Positions 1 to 9,175 of a stretch of DNA of 53,866 nt are shown in pieces. Source of the stretch: an uncultured marine group III euryarchaeote (lineage in GTDB: Archaea; Thermoplasmatota; Poseidoniia; MGIII; CG-Epi1); the NCBI GenBank assembly GCA_902627615.1, contig CACOJW010000009.1, positions 1 through 53,866 on the forward strand. The letters run 5' to 3'. A model generated the notes under the pieces. It searched no databases, was not told the origin of the DNA, and saw only the letters and a list, made by a program, of their open reading frames with translations. The first letter of the stretch is position 1, and each line of letters begins with the position of its first letter. Made by a program: the position numbers and the translations under genes.

Positions 1-1
1 T

Positions 2-379
2 AACCCAAAGATAATTTCCAGATTACTATTACATACTTTGCCAAACTTAAAAGATAAAGAAAATATAATAGTTGATGAAACTACTATTTTGAAGATAATT
101 AATTTACTCAAGGAAAAGAAAATTGCTAAAGAAGGTGTTGAAATTGCTTTGATACAAATTAGCAGAGGGGAAAAAATAGAACTTAAAAGTGAAAACATTG
201 AATCTGATGTTGAGGAATTTATCGATGTCTTAATCAAAGAAAAAATTGACTTTGTAAAGGAAAGAGGCATGGGGGCTATTGGACCTTTAATGGGGCCTGT
301 AATGTCTGAATTTAGAGGCAAAATGGATGGTGCAAAAATAAACGAATTACTAATAAGTAAAATAAAGGAAATAAAATGA
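2..379 (+). CDS. gatE: Glutamyl-tRNA(Gln) amidotransferase subunit E, C-terminal part (5' end outside window)
   Basis: This is the C-terminal end of an amidotransferase subunit that converts Glu-tRNA(Gln) to Gln-tRNA(Gln). The frame is open to the left edge of the window, so the gene is cut off; the TTG at 38 is simply an internal leucine codon. The visible part is the helical YqeY/GatB-type tail domain, with the GPLMGPVM and RGKMDG signatures close to the C-terminus. GatB shares this tail. I prefer GatE because the host is archaeal and the run before GPLMG reads like GatE, but the catalytic part needed to decide lies outside. The stop overlaps the next start as ATGA (376-379), suggesting translational coupling. 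Confidence 0.78.
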   Translation, partial: NPKIISRLLLHTLPNLKDKENIIVDETTILKIINLLKEKKIAKEGVEIALIQISRGEKIELKSENIESDVEEFIDVLIKEKIDFVKERGMGAIGPLMGPVMSEFRGKMDGAKINELLISKIKEIK

Positions 380-1584
380 TTGAGAATGCACTAATTTTGG
401 CTGCTGGAAAAGGTACAAGAATGTGGCCTTTAACTGAAGATATACCTAAGCCATTATTGCCAATTTCGGGCATTCCTATAATCAAAAGACAGATAGATGA
501 ATTGAAAAAAGTAGGTGTAAAAAAGTTGTATATCCTTATTGGATATCAAATGAATGAAATTTCAGATTATATTGATAAAACTGAAACTGAAATTGAGGTT
601 AATTATATCATTCAAGAGAAACAAAAAGGTACTGGGCATGCTGTTAAAATGGCTGAAAATAAGATTAAGGGTTCTTTTTACTGCTTGAATGGAGATATAA
701 TAATTAACGCAAAAAACCTAAAAAAAATTAATAGTTGTAAGGATATGGCAATGATGGTTACAACGGTTGACGACGGAAGTAACTTTGGTGCTGTAAAGCA
801 AAAAAACGGATATCTTGTTTCAATAATTGAAAAAGGAAAAAGTGGAAAATGTAAAATTAATGCTGGGATTTTCATATTCAATGAGTCTATATTTAATGCA
901 ATAGACAATACTAAAAAATCAATAAGAGGAGAATATGAACTGACAGATGCATTAGAACTTGTTTCTAATCAAATCGAAGTCATTGAATTTGAAGGAGAAT
1001 GGAAAGACATAGGAAATCCTTGGGATTTAATCTCTGCAAATGAAAACTATATAGATAACAATAAAGAAGAAATAAATGGAAAAATTGAAGACAACGTGAT
1101 TGTTAATGGAAATATCGTATTAGGAAAGGGGTCAATCATAAAATCTGGAACATATATAGAAGGTAATGTTTGGATTGGAGAAAATTGCGTTATTGGACCT
1201 AATGCTTATCTAAGAAAAGGAACTGTTCTTTGTGGAACTAATAAAATAGGTGCCTTTTCTGAAATTAAAAATTCTATATTTCTAGAAGGTGCAAAGGCAC
1301 CCCATCACAATTATGTTGGAGATTCAATTATTGGTCAAAATAGTAATTTAGGATCTGGAACTAAAATAGCTAATTTGAGATTTGATAAAAGAACAATCGA
1401 AGTGAAACACAAAGGAAAGAAAATTGATTCAGGTAGAAGAAAATTGGGAGCGATTATAGGTAGCAATGTAAATACTGGCATTAATGCCTCTATAAATGCT
1501 GGAACCATTTTGGGAAATTATACTAAAATAGGGCCAAATGCACTTGTATCTGGAACTTATGAATCAAAAAGTACTATAACATAA
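376..1584 (+). CDS. glmU: Bifunctional sugar-1-phosphate nucleotidyltransferase / acetyltransferase (archaeal GlmU-like)
   Basis: Predicted cytosolic enzyme of nucleotide-sugar synthesis. The N-terminal Rossmann-type nucleotidyltransferase domain (about 1-230) carries the LAAGKGTRM loop at residues 8-16 and the PKPLLP motif with K25. The C-terminal part (about 245-402) is a left-handed beta-helix of imperfect hexapeptide repeats, and its APHHNYVGDS segment matches the acetyl-transfer histidine region of GlmU. The length of 402 aa fits the archaeal bifunctional type. It overlaps the upstream GatE gene by ATGA and the downstream glycosyltransferase by one base (TAATG), so the three are probably co-translated. 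UDP-GlcNAc as product is a family inference; a glucose- or mannose-specific enzyme is possible. Confidence 0.85.
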   Translation: MIENALILAAGKGTRMWPLTEDIPKPLLPISGIPIIKRQIDELKKVGVKKLYILIGYQMNEISDYIDKTETEIEVNYIIQEKQKGTGHAVKMAENKIKGSFYCLNGDIIINAKNLKKINSCKDMAMMVTTVDDGSNFGAVKQKNGYLVSIIEKGKSGKCKINAGIFIFNESIFNAIDNTKKSIRGEYELTDALELVSNQIEVIEFEGEWKDIGNPWDLISANENYIDNNKEEINGKIEDNVIVNGNIVLGKGSIIKSGTYIEGNVWIGENCVIGPNAYLRKGTVLCGTNKIGAFSEIKNSIFLEGAKAPHHNYVGDSIIGQNSNLGSGTKIANLRFDKRTIEVKHKGKKIDSGRRKLGAIIGSNVNTGINASINAGTILGNYTKIGPNALVSGTYESKSTIT

Positions 1585-2705
1585 TGCACATACTACAAGT
1601 AACTCCATATTTTTATCCCCACTTTGGCGGTGTTGAGTCACATGTCCTAGGACTTTCTGAAAATTTGATAAAGTTAGGGCATGAAGTGGAAGTGGTTACA
1701 TCTCGCTACAGTAGAATGCCTGAAATTGAAAAATTTAACGATATAAAAATAACTAGATTGCCTCAGTGGATTAACATGTATAATACACCTGTAGTAACGG
1801 CCATCCAATCATTCGTGAGGAGGAGCCATGCTGATGTTGTGCATGTCCATTCACCCCCTCCTTTCACCGAGCGATTTGCAGCTAAAGGGGCCAAAGAATC
1901 GAATAAGCCTCTTGTAGTCACACATCATTGTGATTTAGAATTAAAAGGGATTTTTGGAAATATTGCCGTAAATTTGTACCAATCCATGCTGGGTAAATAC
2001 CCTCTTGAACTCGCTGATAAAGTAATTTCTACAACTAAAAGTTATGCTACGACTTCCCGAAGCTTATGGGATATTGATGTTGACGTAGTACCAAACGCAG
2101 TAGATATTGACAGATTTCATCCTAGAAATGACGGCAGACATATACGTGATAAATATGCTAAGGAAAATGAATCTCTCGCTTTGTTCGTTGGTAGGTTAGT
2201 GCCTCACAAAGGTATAGGGATATTAATCAGAGCAATAAAGAATACTCAAAATGGAAAGCTATTGATTGTAGGCGATGGACCTTACCTTCCATGGCTAAAA
2301 AAACTAGCTAAAAAGTTGAACATACAAGAACGCATTGTTTTTGTAGGGCCTATTTCTGACTACTGGCTTCCTGCCTATTATGCTGCTACAGATGTAGTAA
2401 TTTTACCTTCTACCTCCAGACTGGAAGCATTTGGAATTGTAGGTTTGGAGGGCATGGCAACTGGAAAACCTCTGATTTTGAGTGATATACCTGGCGTAAG
2501 AGATGTTATTTCTAACGAAGAAGGGTTTATCGTAGAACCTTTAGACCCCGAAGCGATTAAAACATCTATTGAAAAGATTTGGAACTCTCCTGAAATGGCA
2601 AAGCAGATGGGTAAAAAAGGAAGGGAAAGAGTTGAAAGACTATTTTCGTGGGAAAAGGTTTCAAAGGATATTGAAAAAATATTCTATGAAATCACCTCTA
2701 AATAG
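1584..2705 (+). CDS. Glycosyltransferase family 4 (GT-B fold)
   Basis: A 373-aa retaining glycosyltransferase. The N-terminal half begins with the typical PYFYPHFGGVE loop (GGVE at 15-18). The C-terminal half has VGRLVPHKG for nucleotide-sugar binding and the E-x7-E motif at about residues 281 and 289. No membrane segment is evident, so it likely works on the cytosolic face on a lipid-linked or protein glycan. The upstream nucleotidyltransferase overlaps it by one base and could supply its donor. It meets the minus-strand TPR gene tail to tail with an 8-bp overlap. Acceptor and linkage cannot be told from sequence. Confidence 0.88.
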   Translation: MHILQVTPYFYPHFGGVESHVLGLSENLIKLGHEVEVVTSRYSRMPEIEKFNDIKITRLPQWINMYNTPVVTAIQSFVRRSHADVVHVHSPPPFTERFAAKGAKESNKPLVVTHHCDLELKGIFGNIAVNLYQSMLGKYPLELADKVISTTKSYATTSRSLWDIDVDVVPNAVDIDRFHPRNDGRHIRDKYAKENESLALFVGRLVPHKGIGILIRAIKNTQNGKLLIVGDGPYLPWLKKLAKKLNIQERIVFVGPISDYWLPAYYAATDVVILPSTSRLEAFGIVGLEGMATGKPLILSDIPGVRDVISNEEGFIVEPLDPEAIKTSIEKIWNSPEMAKQMGKKGRERVERLFSWEKVSKDIEKIFYEITSK

Positions 2706-4437
2706 CTAAATCTGAATTTATTGATTCCAATGCTCTATTATAATGAGAATAATCTTTTTTCTGTGACTTCAAATTCATTGCCTTCCCAAGTAAAGCATCG
2801 GGGTTATTGATGTCGCACCCTAATGCACCTTCAAAATATTTCTCAGATTCTTGGTAATTGTTCAATTCAAAATGACACCAACCACACAAAATCCAACCTT
2901 CAATGTTATTAGGTTTTAATTTAATCGCCTTTTCACTAGACAATATAGCCTCTTTGTACTTAGCTAATTTTTTCAAAGCTTGCGATTTTAAAATTAAATT
3001 TTCGTGATTTTGATCGGACAAATATTCAATTGCTTTTTCTGGATAATCATCAATTAATTTCAAACCTATTAAAGAAGAGACTGCCGTATTACTTTTGAAA
3101 ATATCAAATCTAGTTTCTAAATCAGAAAATATTTCCTTAGAACTCATAACTTTAATTAATAATCTATTACCAGTAATTGATTCAGAATCAATAGCTAGCC
3201 CTTTATCAATAAGTAATCTAGCTTCATCAATTTTATCATACTTAGTCAAAAGTTCTGCTTTTCTAAAATAAGGCCTACTTGTATCAGATGCTACTGATAT
3301 GGCATTATTATATTGCCTAAAACCTTCGTGAATAACCCCTGCTCGATCTAAAATGTGCCCTTTTTCAATCCAATCTAAATCTCTCATTCTATTTCTTGAA
3401 AGGATGTCTTGAGCACCTACTGCTTCGTCATAACATTGTAAGGCTTGAGTCTTATTTCCTATTCTATAATTAACATCTCCAAGAGCTACCCAGCAAGGAA
3501 CATGCTGCCCATCTACTGAAAGTCCTAAATTCAATATTTGTCGAGCCTTATCAAATAGTCCTAACTTAATATAACAACGAGCTAAAGCCTCATGATAATC
3601 TGGATCTTCATCATCTATTTCTATAGAAGTTTCAATGTATTCCAGTCCTTCCTCTGCTCTGTTTAATCTAGTTAGAGCTCTGCCCTTTGCCATCCAAGCA
3701 TAATGGAATGTAGAATCTAACTCGATTGCCTTTTCATGATAAGGAATAGCTTCTTCATATCGATGTAAGTGATCTAAAGCATTTCCAATATTATTAACTG
3801 CTATAACATAATTTGAGTCTAGTTCTAAAGATTTCTTATAAATTTCTATGCTTCTTTCATATTGACCCTGATTATAATGAACATTGGCTAAATTATTCCA
3901 AGCTATTTTATCTTCTGGATCAAGCTCAACGGCCTTTTGGTAATAATCTTTTGAATCATTTAATCTACCTGATAACTGTAAAGTATATCCATAGTTATAC
4001 CAGGCTACCGAATAACTAGGATCTGAACGCATAGATTCATCGTAACATCTTAGCGCCTCATTCCAACGATTTATATTGAAATTAGCAAAGCCTCTGTTGT
4101 TCCATGCTGGGGCATTTTTAGGCTCTAAATCCAAAGAACGTGCATACGACTGAATTGCATCCTCAAACCTCCCTAAACGTTGAAAGGAATCTCCTAAACG
4201 CATGTGATACCGCGATACGTCTGGAGCTAACTTACAAGCCTGAGCATAATGCTCTTGTGCCTTATGGGGATTTCCTTGTGACATCTCAAGCATTCCGAGC
4301 CTGTTACTCAACTGAGGGTCTTCTGGGGCTAAAACTAAAGCTTCAAGAAATTTACTTCTTGCATTTTTTATGTCTCCATTTTCAAAAGAAGACTCTCCCA
4401 TTTTTACTAAATCTACAATATCCATATTAATCTCCAA
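2698..4437 (-). CDS. Tetratricopeptide-repeat protein
   Basis: A 579-aa protein made almost entirely of about 34-residue TPR units; the W-x2-G-x2-L/Y and A-x4-A-x2-LDP patterns recur from residue 7 to the end, roughly 15-16 copies. There is no signal peptide or membrane segment, so it is expected to be a cytosolic protein-protein scaffold. Its start lies inside the end of the upstream TPR gene (11-bp overlap, 4427-4437), so the two are probably co-translated and may arise from duplication. No catalytic domain is present and no partner can be assigned. The last repeats are more divergent and lysine-rich. Confidence 0.85.
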   Translation of the reverse strand: MEINMDIVDLVKMGESSFENGDIKNARSKFLEALVLAPEDPQLSNRLGMLEMSQGNPHKAQEHYAQACKLAPDVSRYHMRLGDSFQRLGRFEDAIQSYARSLDLEPKNAPAWNNRGFANFNINRWNEALRCYDESMRSDPSYSVAWYNYGYTLQLSGRLNDSKDYYQKAVELDPEDKIAWNNLANVHYNQGQYERSIEIYKKSLELDSNYVIAVNNIGNALDHLHRYEEAIPYHEKAIELDSTFHYAWMAKGRALTRLNRAEEGLEYIETSIEIDDEDPDYHEALARCYIKLGLFDKARQILNLGLSVDGQHVPCWVALGDVNYRIGNKTQALQCYDEAVGAQDILSRNRMRDLDWIEKGHILDRAGVIHEGFRQYNNAISVASDTSRPYFRKAELLTKYDKIDEARLLIDKGLAIDSESITGNRLLIKVMSSKEIFSDLETRFDIFKSNTAVSSLIGLKLIDDYPEKAIEYLSDQNHENLILKSQALKKLAKYKEAILSSEKAIKLKPNNIEGWILCGWCHFELNNYQESEKYFEGALGCDINNPDALLGKAMNLKSQKKDYSHYNRALESINSDLAI

Positions 4438-5608
4438 TTATTTTTTTTATTCTGTCTATTGCTATATTAGTATCTTTCTTCAACTTTTCCCATTCATCGC
4501 CGTCGTGCTCATTAGGGTTAGGCTTATGCTCTAATGCGTTTTTATAACACTCTAGAGCTTCACGAGGCCTATCTAATAATTCCAAAACGTATCCTTTATT
4601 GTGCCATGCCCAGGAGTAATCTGCTTTGAGAGAAATAGCTCTATCATAGCAGTCTAGAGATTCTTCCAAGCGATTTAATTGTCTAAGAGTTACTCCTCTA
4701 TTATTCCAAGCACTCCTATTTTTGGGATTAAGATCTGTAGATTGTTTAAATGCTTTAAGAGCTTCATTTAAGTCTCCGACCCTGAAAAGAGCTTTTCCTA
4801 AATTAAACCAACAAACTGCGTATTTAGGATTAGAAGAAAGTGCTCTACGATAACTATCAATCGCCTTGTGATTATAACCTAGTCTGGTGAGCGCAACACC
4901 TCTGTCATTGTAAATCACTTCATCTTCGACTGACAAACTTTTACTAAGTGATTCTGAAGCCTCTTTGTACTCGTTTAACTCATCATGGGAACGGCCTTTA
5001 GCCGCAAGAACTTGGGCGTCTCTTGGTCGGAATTCCAAGACCTTATCAAATAAATTGAGTGATTCTCTATACTTACCTAAGATATGGAAGATTTTTCCTT
5101 TTTGATACAGTGCATCTCTATTCTTAGACTCTTTAGATAAAACCTTATCAAATTGTTCTATCGCCTCGTCATATTTTTCCAATTGGCGAAGCGCTTGACC
5201 CTTCAAAAAATGAGCTTCTACATAATTTTGACTTTCACTCAATGATTCATCTGAGTAATGAAGTGCTTTTTCTAATTTTCCCATCCCTAAGTAAGCGAAT
5301 CCTAAATCTTTATACAATACTTTTTTCTTTAAAACTTGTTTTTCCAGTTCTAATAAAATAGCTAAAGCATCCTCGTAATTTTTAAATTTAAGTGAAAGTT
5401 TTGCTAATTCATGTCTCAAATTTTTACTAGAGGGATCTAAATCAATTGCTCTAAGTATTGATTTTTTTGCTTTCTTGTATTCTCCCAGTTTAGAATAAGC
5501 TCTCGCCTCCGCTTTTAGCTCTCGAATTCGAACGACACTAGACTCAGACACAATGCCCCATAATAAGGCAATAAAAAGTAATCTGAGAATTAAAAGTTTA
5601 TTTAGCAC
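4427..5608 (-). CDS. Tetratricopeptide-repeat protein, possible N-terminal membrane anchor
   Basis: About ten TPR units fill residues 30-375. With the GTG start at 5608 the first 20 residues are hydrophobic and could form a signal anchor. That stretch, however, coincides with AT-rich promoter DNA shared with the divergent hutH gene, and another GTG at 5551 (codon 20) has a TATA-like run about 23 nt before it, giving a soluble 374-aa protein. The two starts make different localisation predictions and I cannot decide. It is coupled to the following TPR gene by an 11-bp overlap. Function is unknown beyond scaffolding. Confidence 0.8.
   Translation of the reverse strand: MLNKLLILRLLFIALLWGIVSESSVVRIRELKAEARAYSKLGEYKKAKKSILRAIDLDPSSKNLRHELAKLSLKFKNYEDALAILLELEKQVLKKKVLYKDLGFAYLGMGKLEKALHYSDESLSESQNYVEAHFLKGQALRQLEKYDEAIEQFDKVLSKESKNRDALYQKGKIFHILGKYRESLNLFDKVLEFRPRDAQVLAAKGRSHDELNEYKEASESLSKSLSVEDEVIYNDRGVALTRLGYNHKAIDSYRRALSSNPKYAVCWFNLGKALFRVGDLNEALKAFKQSTDLNPKNRSAWNNRGVTLRQLNRLEESLDCYDRAISLKADYSWAWHNKGYVLELLDRPREALECYKNALEHKPNPNEHDGDEWEKLKKDTNIAIDRIKKIIGD
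5597..5604 (+). promoter_or_regulatory. TATA-like box of hutH
   Basis: The octamer TTTATTTA is centred 27 nt before the hutH ATG at 5628, the spacing expected for a leaderless archaeal transcript. It lies inside the first codons of the long version of the divergent TPR gene. Confidence 0.45.
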
Positions 5609-5627
5609 CTTAATTAATAACTTAATA

Positions 5628-7148
5628 ATGACGATTGTACTTAACGGAGATTCTTTAACAATTGAAAAGTTGGTTGATGTTGCTAGAAATCATGAAAATG
5701 TTAAAGTTTCCGATAATTCCTGGAAAAAAATCGATGCTTGTAGAAAAATGCTTCAGAATAAAATTGATGCGCATGAAGTAATGTACGGAATAACTACCGG
5801 CATCGGGGAATTTTCAGAAGTTACATTAACACCTGATCAAACGCAAGAATTTCAGAAATTATTAGTTAGAAATCATGCAGCAGGAATTGGTGAACCTATG
5901 GATATTGAACTTGTGAGAGGAGCAATGTGCGGCAGGATAAATGTACATGCTAAAGGGTATTCAGGGGGACGAAAGACAATAACTGAATATCTCGAAAAAG
6001 TATTGAATAACAAGATTACTCCTGTTGTATGTGAAAAAGGATCTGTGGGAGCATCCGGTGATTTAGCTCCGATGTCGCAAATTGCCCTAGCATTGATGGG
6101 CGAAGGGGAAATGTTTGTCGAAGATAAAATTATTAGCTCTAAAATTGCACTCAAAAGTATTGGGTTAGAACCTCTAGATCTTGAGGCACGAGACGGATTG
6201 GCACTAATTAATGGAAGCAACGTACTTACTGCTTTGGCTGCATTGATACTTCATGACGCTGAGAGGTGGATGAAAATGCATGATATTGCGGCTGCAATGA
6301 CTCTCGAAGCATTAAAAGCTAATATGAAACCATATGATGAAAGGATACACCTCTTAAGAGGGTTTAATGGTTCCCACGAAATAGCTTCAAACCTAAATTT
6401 ATTAACTGAAGGCTCTGAAATATTATTTAGTGGTGAGAAGAAAGTTCAGGATGCTTACTCAATGAGATCTACACCTCAAGTCGCTGGAACACTTAGAGAC
6501 TCTCTAAAATTTGCAAGAACTCAAGTTGAAACTGAGTTGAATGGAGTCGGAGATAATCCTATATTTTTGACAAAAGAAAAGGAAGTTATGACTGGCGCAA
6601 ATTTCCAAGGAACACCTGTTGCATTACCTATGGAAATGGTTGGAACTGGATTAAGTATGGTTGCAGTGTTATCTGAAAGAAGACTTAATCGACTAACGAA
6701 TCCGGCATTATCTGTAGGATTACCACCCTTTTTAACCGAGAAACCAGGATTACACTCAGGTATGATGCTATCTCAGTATACTGCTGATGCACTTATTGTA
6801 GAATCTAAAATATTATCTCATCCTGCTGCAAATCAATCTATCCCTGCTGCTGCAGATCAAGAAGATTTTGTTTCCATGGGCCTTACAACCTGCCAAAAAG
6901 TAAAACAAATAATGGATAATTGCTTTGCAGTTTTAGGTATTGAAATGATGGCTGCGGCCCAAGCACTAGACATTCGTGGAAAAAGATTAGGTAAAGGGAC
7001 TGGAAAGGCACATGAAATAATAAGGAAGCATGTCGATTACCTTGATGAAGATAGACCTCTTTACAAAGATCATAATACCATGCAAACTCTGCTCGAATCC
7101 AATGAGATATTAGAAGGTGTAGAAGCTTACGTAGGAAAATTAAATTAA
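5628..7148 (+). CDS. hutH: Histidine ammonia-lyase
   Basis: Deaminates L-histidine to trans-urocanate, the first step of histidine breakdown. The ATG at 5628 gives 506 aa, the usual length; an upstream in-frame ATG at 5553 would add 25 unlikely residues and lies upstream of the TATA-like box. With this start the Ala-Ser-Gly triad that forms the MIO cofactor is at 142-144 within GSVGASGDL, and Y53 in the YGITTG motif sits where the known family places its active-site tyrosine. GVGDNP, the Q-rich and the E/F segments of the family are also present. No hutU, hutI or hutG is nearby, so the fate of urocanate is not shown here. It is convergent with the aminotransferase, with stops overlapping by 4 bp. 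Confidence 0.95.
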   Translation: MTIVLNGDSLTIEKLVDVARNHENVKVSDNSWKKIDACRKMLQNKIDAHEVMYGITTGIGEFSEVTLTPDQTQEFQKLLVRNHAAGIGEPMDIELVRGAMCGRINVHAKGYSGGRKTITEYLEKVLNNKITPVVCEKGSVGASGDLAPMSQIALALMGEGEMFVEDKIISSKIALKSIGLEPLDLEARDGLALINGSNVLTALAALILHDAERWMKMHDIAAAMTLEALKANMKPYDERIHLLRGFNGSHEIASNLNLLTEGSEILFSGEKKVQDAYSMRSTPQVAGTLRDSLKFARTQVETELNGVGDNPIFLTKEKEVMTGANFQGTPVALPMEMVGTGLSMVAVLSERRLNRLTNPALSVGLPPFLTEKPGLHSGMMLSQYTADALIVESKILSHPAANQSIPAAADQEDFVSMGLTTCQKVKQIMDNCFAVLGIEMMAAAQALDIRGKRLGKGTGKAHEIIRKHVDYLDEDRPLYKDHNTMQTLLESNEILEGVEAYVGKLN

Positions 7149-8665
7149 TTTTCTGTAAAATTCTTTATTGCTTCTCTAACTATAGAAATTAGTAAATCTA
7201 TCTCCTCAGAAGTTATTCTAAAATGGGGTGTAAATCTAAGTGCATTTTCTCCACCGTGAATAACACCTAAACCTCTACGGCGACACCAAGGTTCTACTGC
7301 ATTAAAGCCTATGACTGGTAAAATATCTGGTTTAAGCTCAATACTGCACAATAGTCCTGTACCTTGTGTTTTGAGGACAAAATCCGGAAACTCCGCTTCC
7401 AATTTCTTTAATTTATCCAAGAATTCAACACCTCTTTCTTTAATATTTTTACGTAATTCTGGTGTTATACTCTCAAGAACTGTAGAGGCTATCTCTAAAG
7501 CTCGAGGGTTTGTAGTCATAGTATTTCCATAAATTCCTGTGACATAAAGTTCAGAGGCTCTAGAATTCATACCTAATACGGAGAGTGGATATTGACCTGC
7601 ATTTAGTGCCTTAGACCAAGTTTCAAGATCTGGAACTTCACAATCCTGAAAACCTTCGTAATCTATAATCGAAAGACAGCCCTGCCCTCTTATTCCTGCC
7701 TGAATGGAATCTACCAATAGTAATGATCCGTGTTCCTTCGTTAACTTCCTAGCTTCATCATAAAATTCACGGCTAACGCATTGCCCTGGATTACCCTCAC
7801 CCTGAACAGGCTCTATTGCCATCAATTCAATGAAAACATTATCTCTGTTGGCTCTTTCGAAAGCTTCTCTTAGAGCTTGAACATCATTTGGTGGCACAAG
7901 GTACAGATTATCTCTATCTCTGAACGATGCTAAATTTTTATCATAACTATCTTTACAAGAGTGCGATAATTGAGCCGGTCTGTCCGTTCTTCCATGAAAG
8001 CCTTGTTCAATTGCAAGAAGTTTAATTTCTTTACCTTCATGACGTGCTCCTGAGGAAGTCAAATGATTTGCATTAACATCTGCAATACGTAAACTAACTG
8101 TTACGGATTCTGAGCCACTATTCATGCAAATAAAGTGTGTGAAAGGACAATTGCCCCTAGAATGGCCGAGCTCTCTTCTAAGGCTTTTCTCGAGCCTCTT
8201 CTGAGAAAAAGATGGAGTCATTACATTAGCCATCACCCAATTCTTAGACATTGCATCTATAACTGAATCTGGCCCGTGTCCTGAACCGAGCATACCGTAA
8301 CCTCCGTTATCATGCACAACTGCGCCATGTGAGGTTACAATCCAAGGACCCTTGGCTGCAATTGCAATATACTCATTAACGGTCGCAGGTTTGTAAAAAT
8401 TTACAAAGCCTTGTTGTAAATCCTTAATCAATTCAGCCTCATTCTGCATTAATTTGTCTAATCCTATATTTTCTCGAATGTAAAGATGATATTCATGAGC
8501 CTGATCAATAGCTATAGACAAATTGGGATCCAACAAAATGAAATTTGAAATCTCTGAATCAAGAAGGCCAGTTGTATCTGCTACTCCGCTGTTCTTTCTG
8601 ATGTCCTCTAATTTAGAAAATGAAGAATCTAAAGCACCTGATACACCTGTCTTTTCAGATAACAT
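7145..8665 (-). CDS. Class III (fold type I) PLP-dependent aminotransferase
   Basis: A 506-aa enzyme of the ornithine/lysine/GABA aminotransferase class. Visible are the SGSE cofactor-phosphate region, GFHGRT, the Asp of LLLVDSIQAG (about residue 322) that contacts the pyridine nitrogen, and the Schiff-base Lys of the WSKALNAG motif (about residue 352). An N-terminal stretch of about 90 residues precedes the conserved fold, making it longer than the 400-450 aa of most relatives. A TTTAATTA box (8687-8694) lies 26 nt before the ATG. The substrate is not predictable; lying next to hutH suggests amino-acid catabolism but they are on opposite strands. Confidence 0.85.
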   Translation of the reverse strand: MLSEKTGVSGALDSSFSKLEDIRKNSGVADTTGLLDSEISNFILLDPNLSIAIDQAHEYHLYIRENIGLDKLMQNEAELIKDLQQGFVNFYKPATVNEYIAIAAKGPWIVTSHGAVVHDNGGYGMLGSGHGPDSVIDAMSKNWVMANVMTPSFSQKRLEKSLRRELGHSRGNCPFTHFICMNSGSESVTVSLRIADVNANHLTSSGARHEGKEIKLLAIEQGFHGRTDRPAQLSHSCKDSYDKNLASFRDRDNLYLVPPNDVQALREAFERANRDNVFIELMAIEPVQGEGNPGQCVSREFYDEARKLTKEHGSLLLVDSIQAGIRGQGCLSIIDYEGFQDCEVPDLETWSKALNAGQYPLSVLGMNSRASELYVTGIYGNTMTTNPRALEIASTVLESITPELRKNIKERGVEFLDKLKKLEAEFPDFVLKTQGTGLLCSIELKPDILPVIGFNAVEPWCRRRGLGVIHGGENALRFTPHFRITSEEIDLLISIVREAIKNFTEN

Positions 8666-8686
8666 GATTTTGTAATAAGTATCCCA

Positions 8687-8694
8687 TAATTAAA
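8687..8694 (-). promoter_or_regulatory. TATA-like box of the class III aminotransferase
   Basis: On the minus strand this reads TTTAATTA, centred about 26 nt before the ATG at 8665, fitting a leaderless transcript. Confidence 0.4.
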
Positions 8695-8706
8695 CTATTC
8701 GATAAG

Positions 8707-9129
8707 TTAGATTCCTTGTTTGAGCATATTAACAAAAGTAGGTAACTCTTCTACACAACTTATATCCTTAGAACACAATAACTTTAGATCTCTCCAAATT
8801 TGCAAATTAGGATTTAAATCACAAGAAATTCCATATTTTTCTAATGTCTTAGCTAATTTAATACCTGTACGATCCCAGTCCATTAAAATCACAAATTCAC
8901 TACTTATACCGAATGATGAAACTATTCCTTCCACTGTATTCAGTACTGATTTCCCATCATTCAATTGAATCAAATGACCATTGTAACCTAGTTGCCGAAT
9001 CGCGGAAATATCTCTCTTTCCTTCTACAATAATTGGAACGCCAAGCTCATTCACAGACTCCCATAGTTTATGAAATTTCTCTAAACGCTCTGCGTTACTG
9101 TGTCGACCCAATTTACCCATCAGACACAC
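8707..9129 (-). CDS. Small Toprim-domain protein (UPF0292 type)
   Basis: A stand-alone Toprim fold of 140 aa (137 if the ATG at 9120 is used instead of GTG 9129). The metal-binding glutamate is in IVEGKRD (E36) and the D-x-D pair is D84/D86 in MDWDRTG. A second acidic VEEL motif near the C-terminus is typical of the archaeal UPF0292 family. Such proteins resemble the catalytic part of DnaG and RNase M5 but their reaction is not established. It is divergent from the ABC ATPase with a short shared control region. Confidence 0.8.
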   Translation of the reverse strand: MCLMGKLGRHSNAERLEKFHKLWESVNELGVPIIVEGKRDISAIRQLGYNGHLIQLNDGKSVLNTVEGIVSSFGISSEFVILMDWDRTGIKLAKTLEKYGISCDLNPNLQIWRDLKLLCSKDISCVEELPTFVNMLKQGI

Positions 9130-9160
9130 TCCGAAAAGGGGCGGGGGTCTTAAGTTAAGC

Positions 9161-9175
9161 CATCGGTGACCGATG
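9161..9175. promoter_or_regulatory. Perfect 7-bp inverted repeat at the ABC ATPase start codon
   Basis: Arms CATCGGT and ACCGATG flank a single G; the right arm contains the start ATG at 9173. It lies in the 43-bp divergent region between the Toprim and ABC genes next to a C/G-rich run (about 9134-9149). An operator or a leader hairpin are both possible. Confidence 0.35.

Noticed and set aside
1..379. GatB instead of GatE
   Set aside because: The tail domain is shared, so GatB is not excluded, but the archaeal context and wording of the motif favour GatE.
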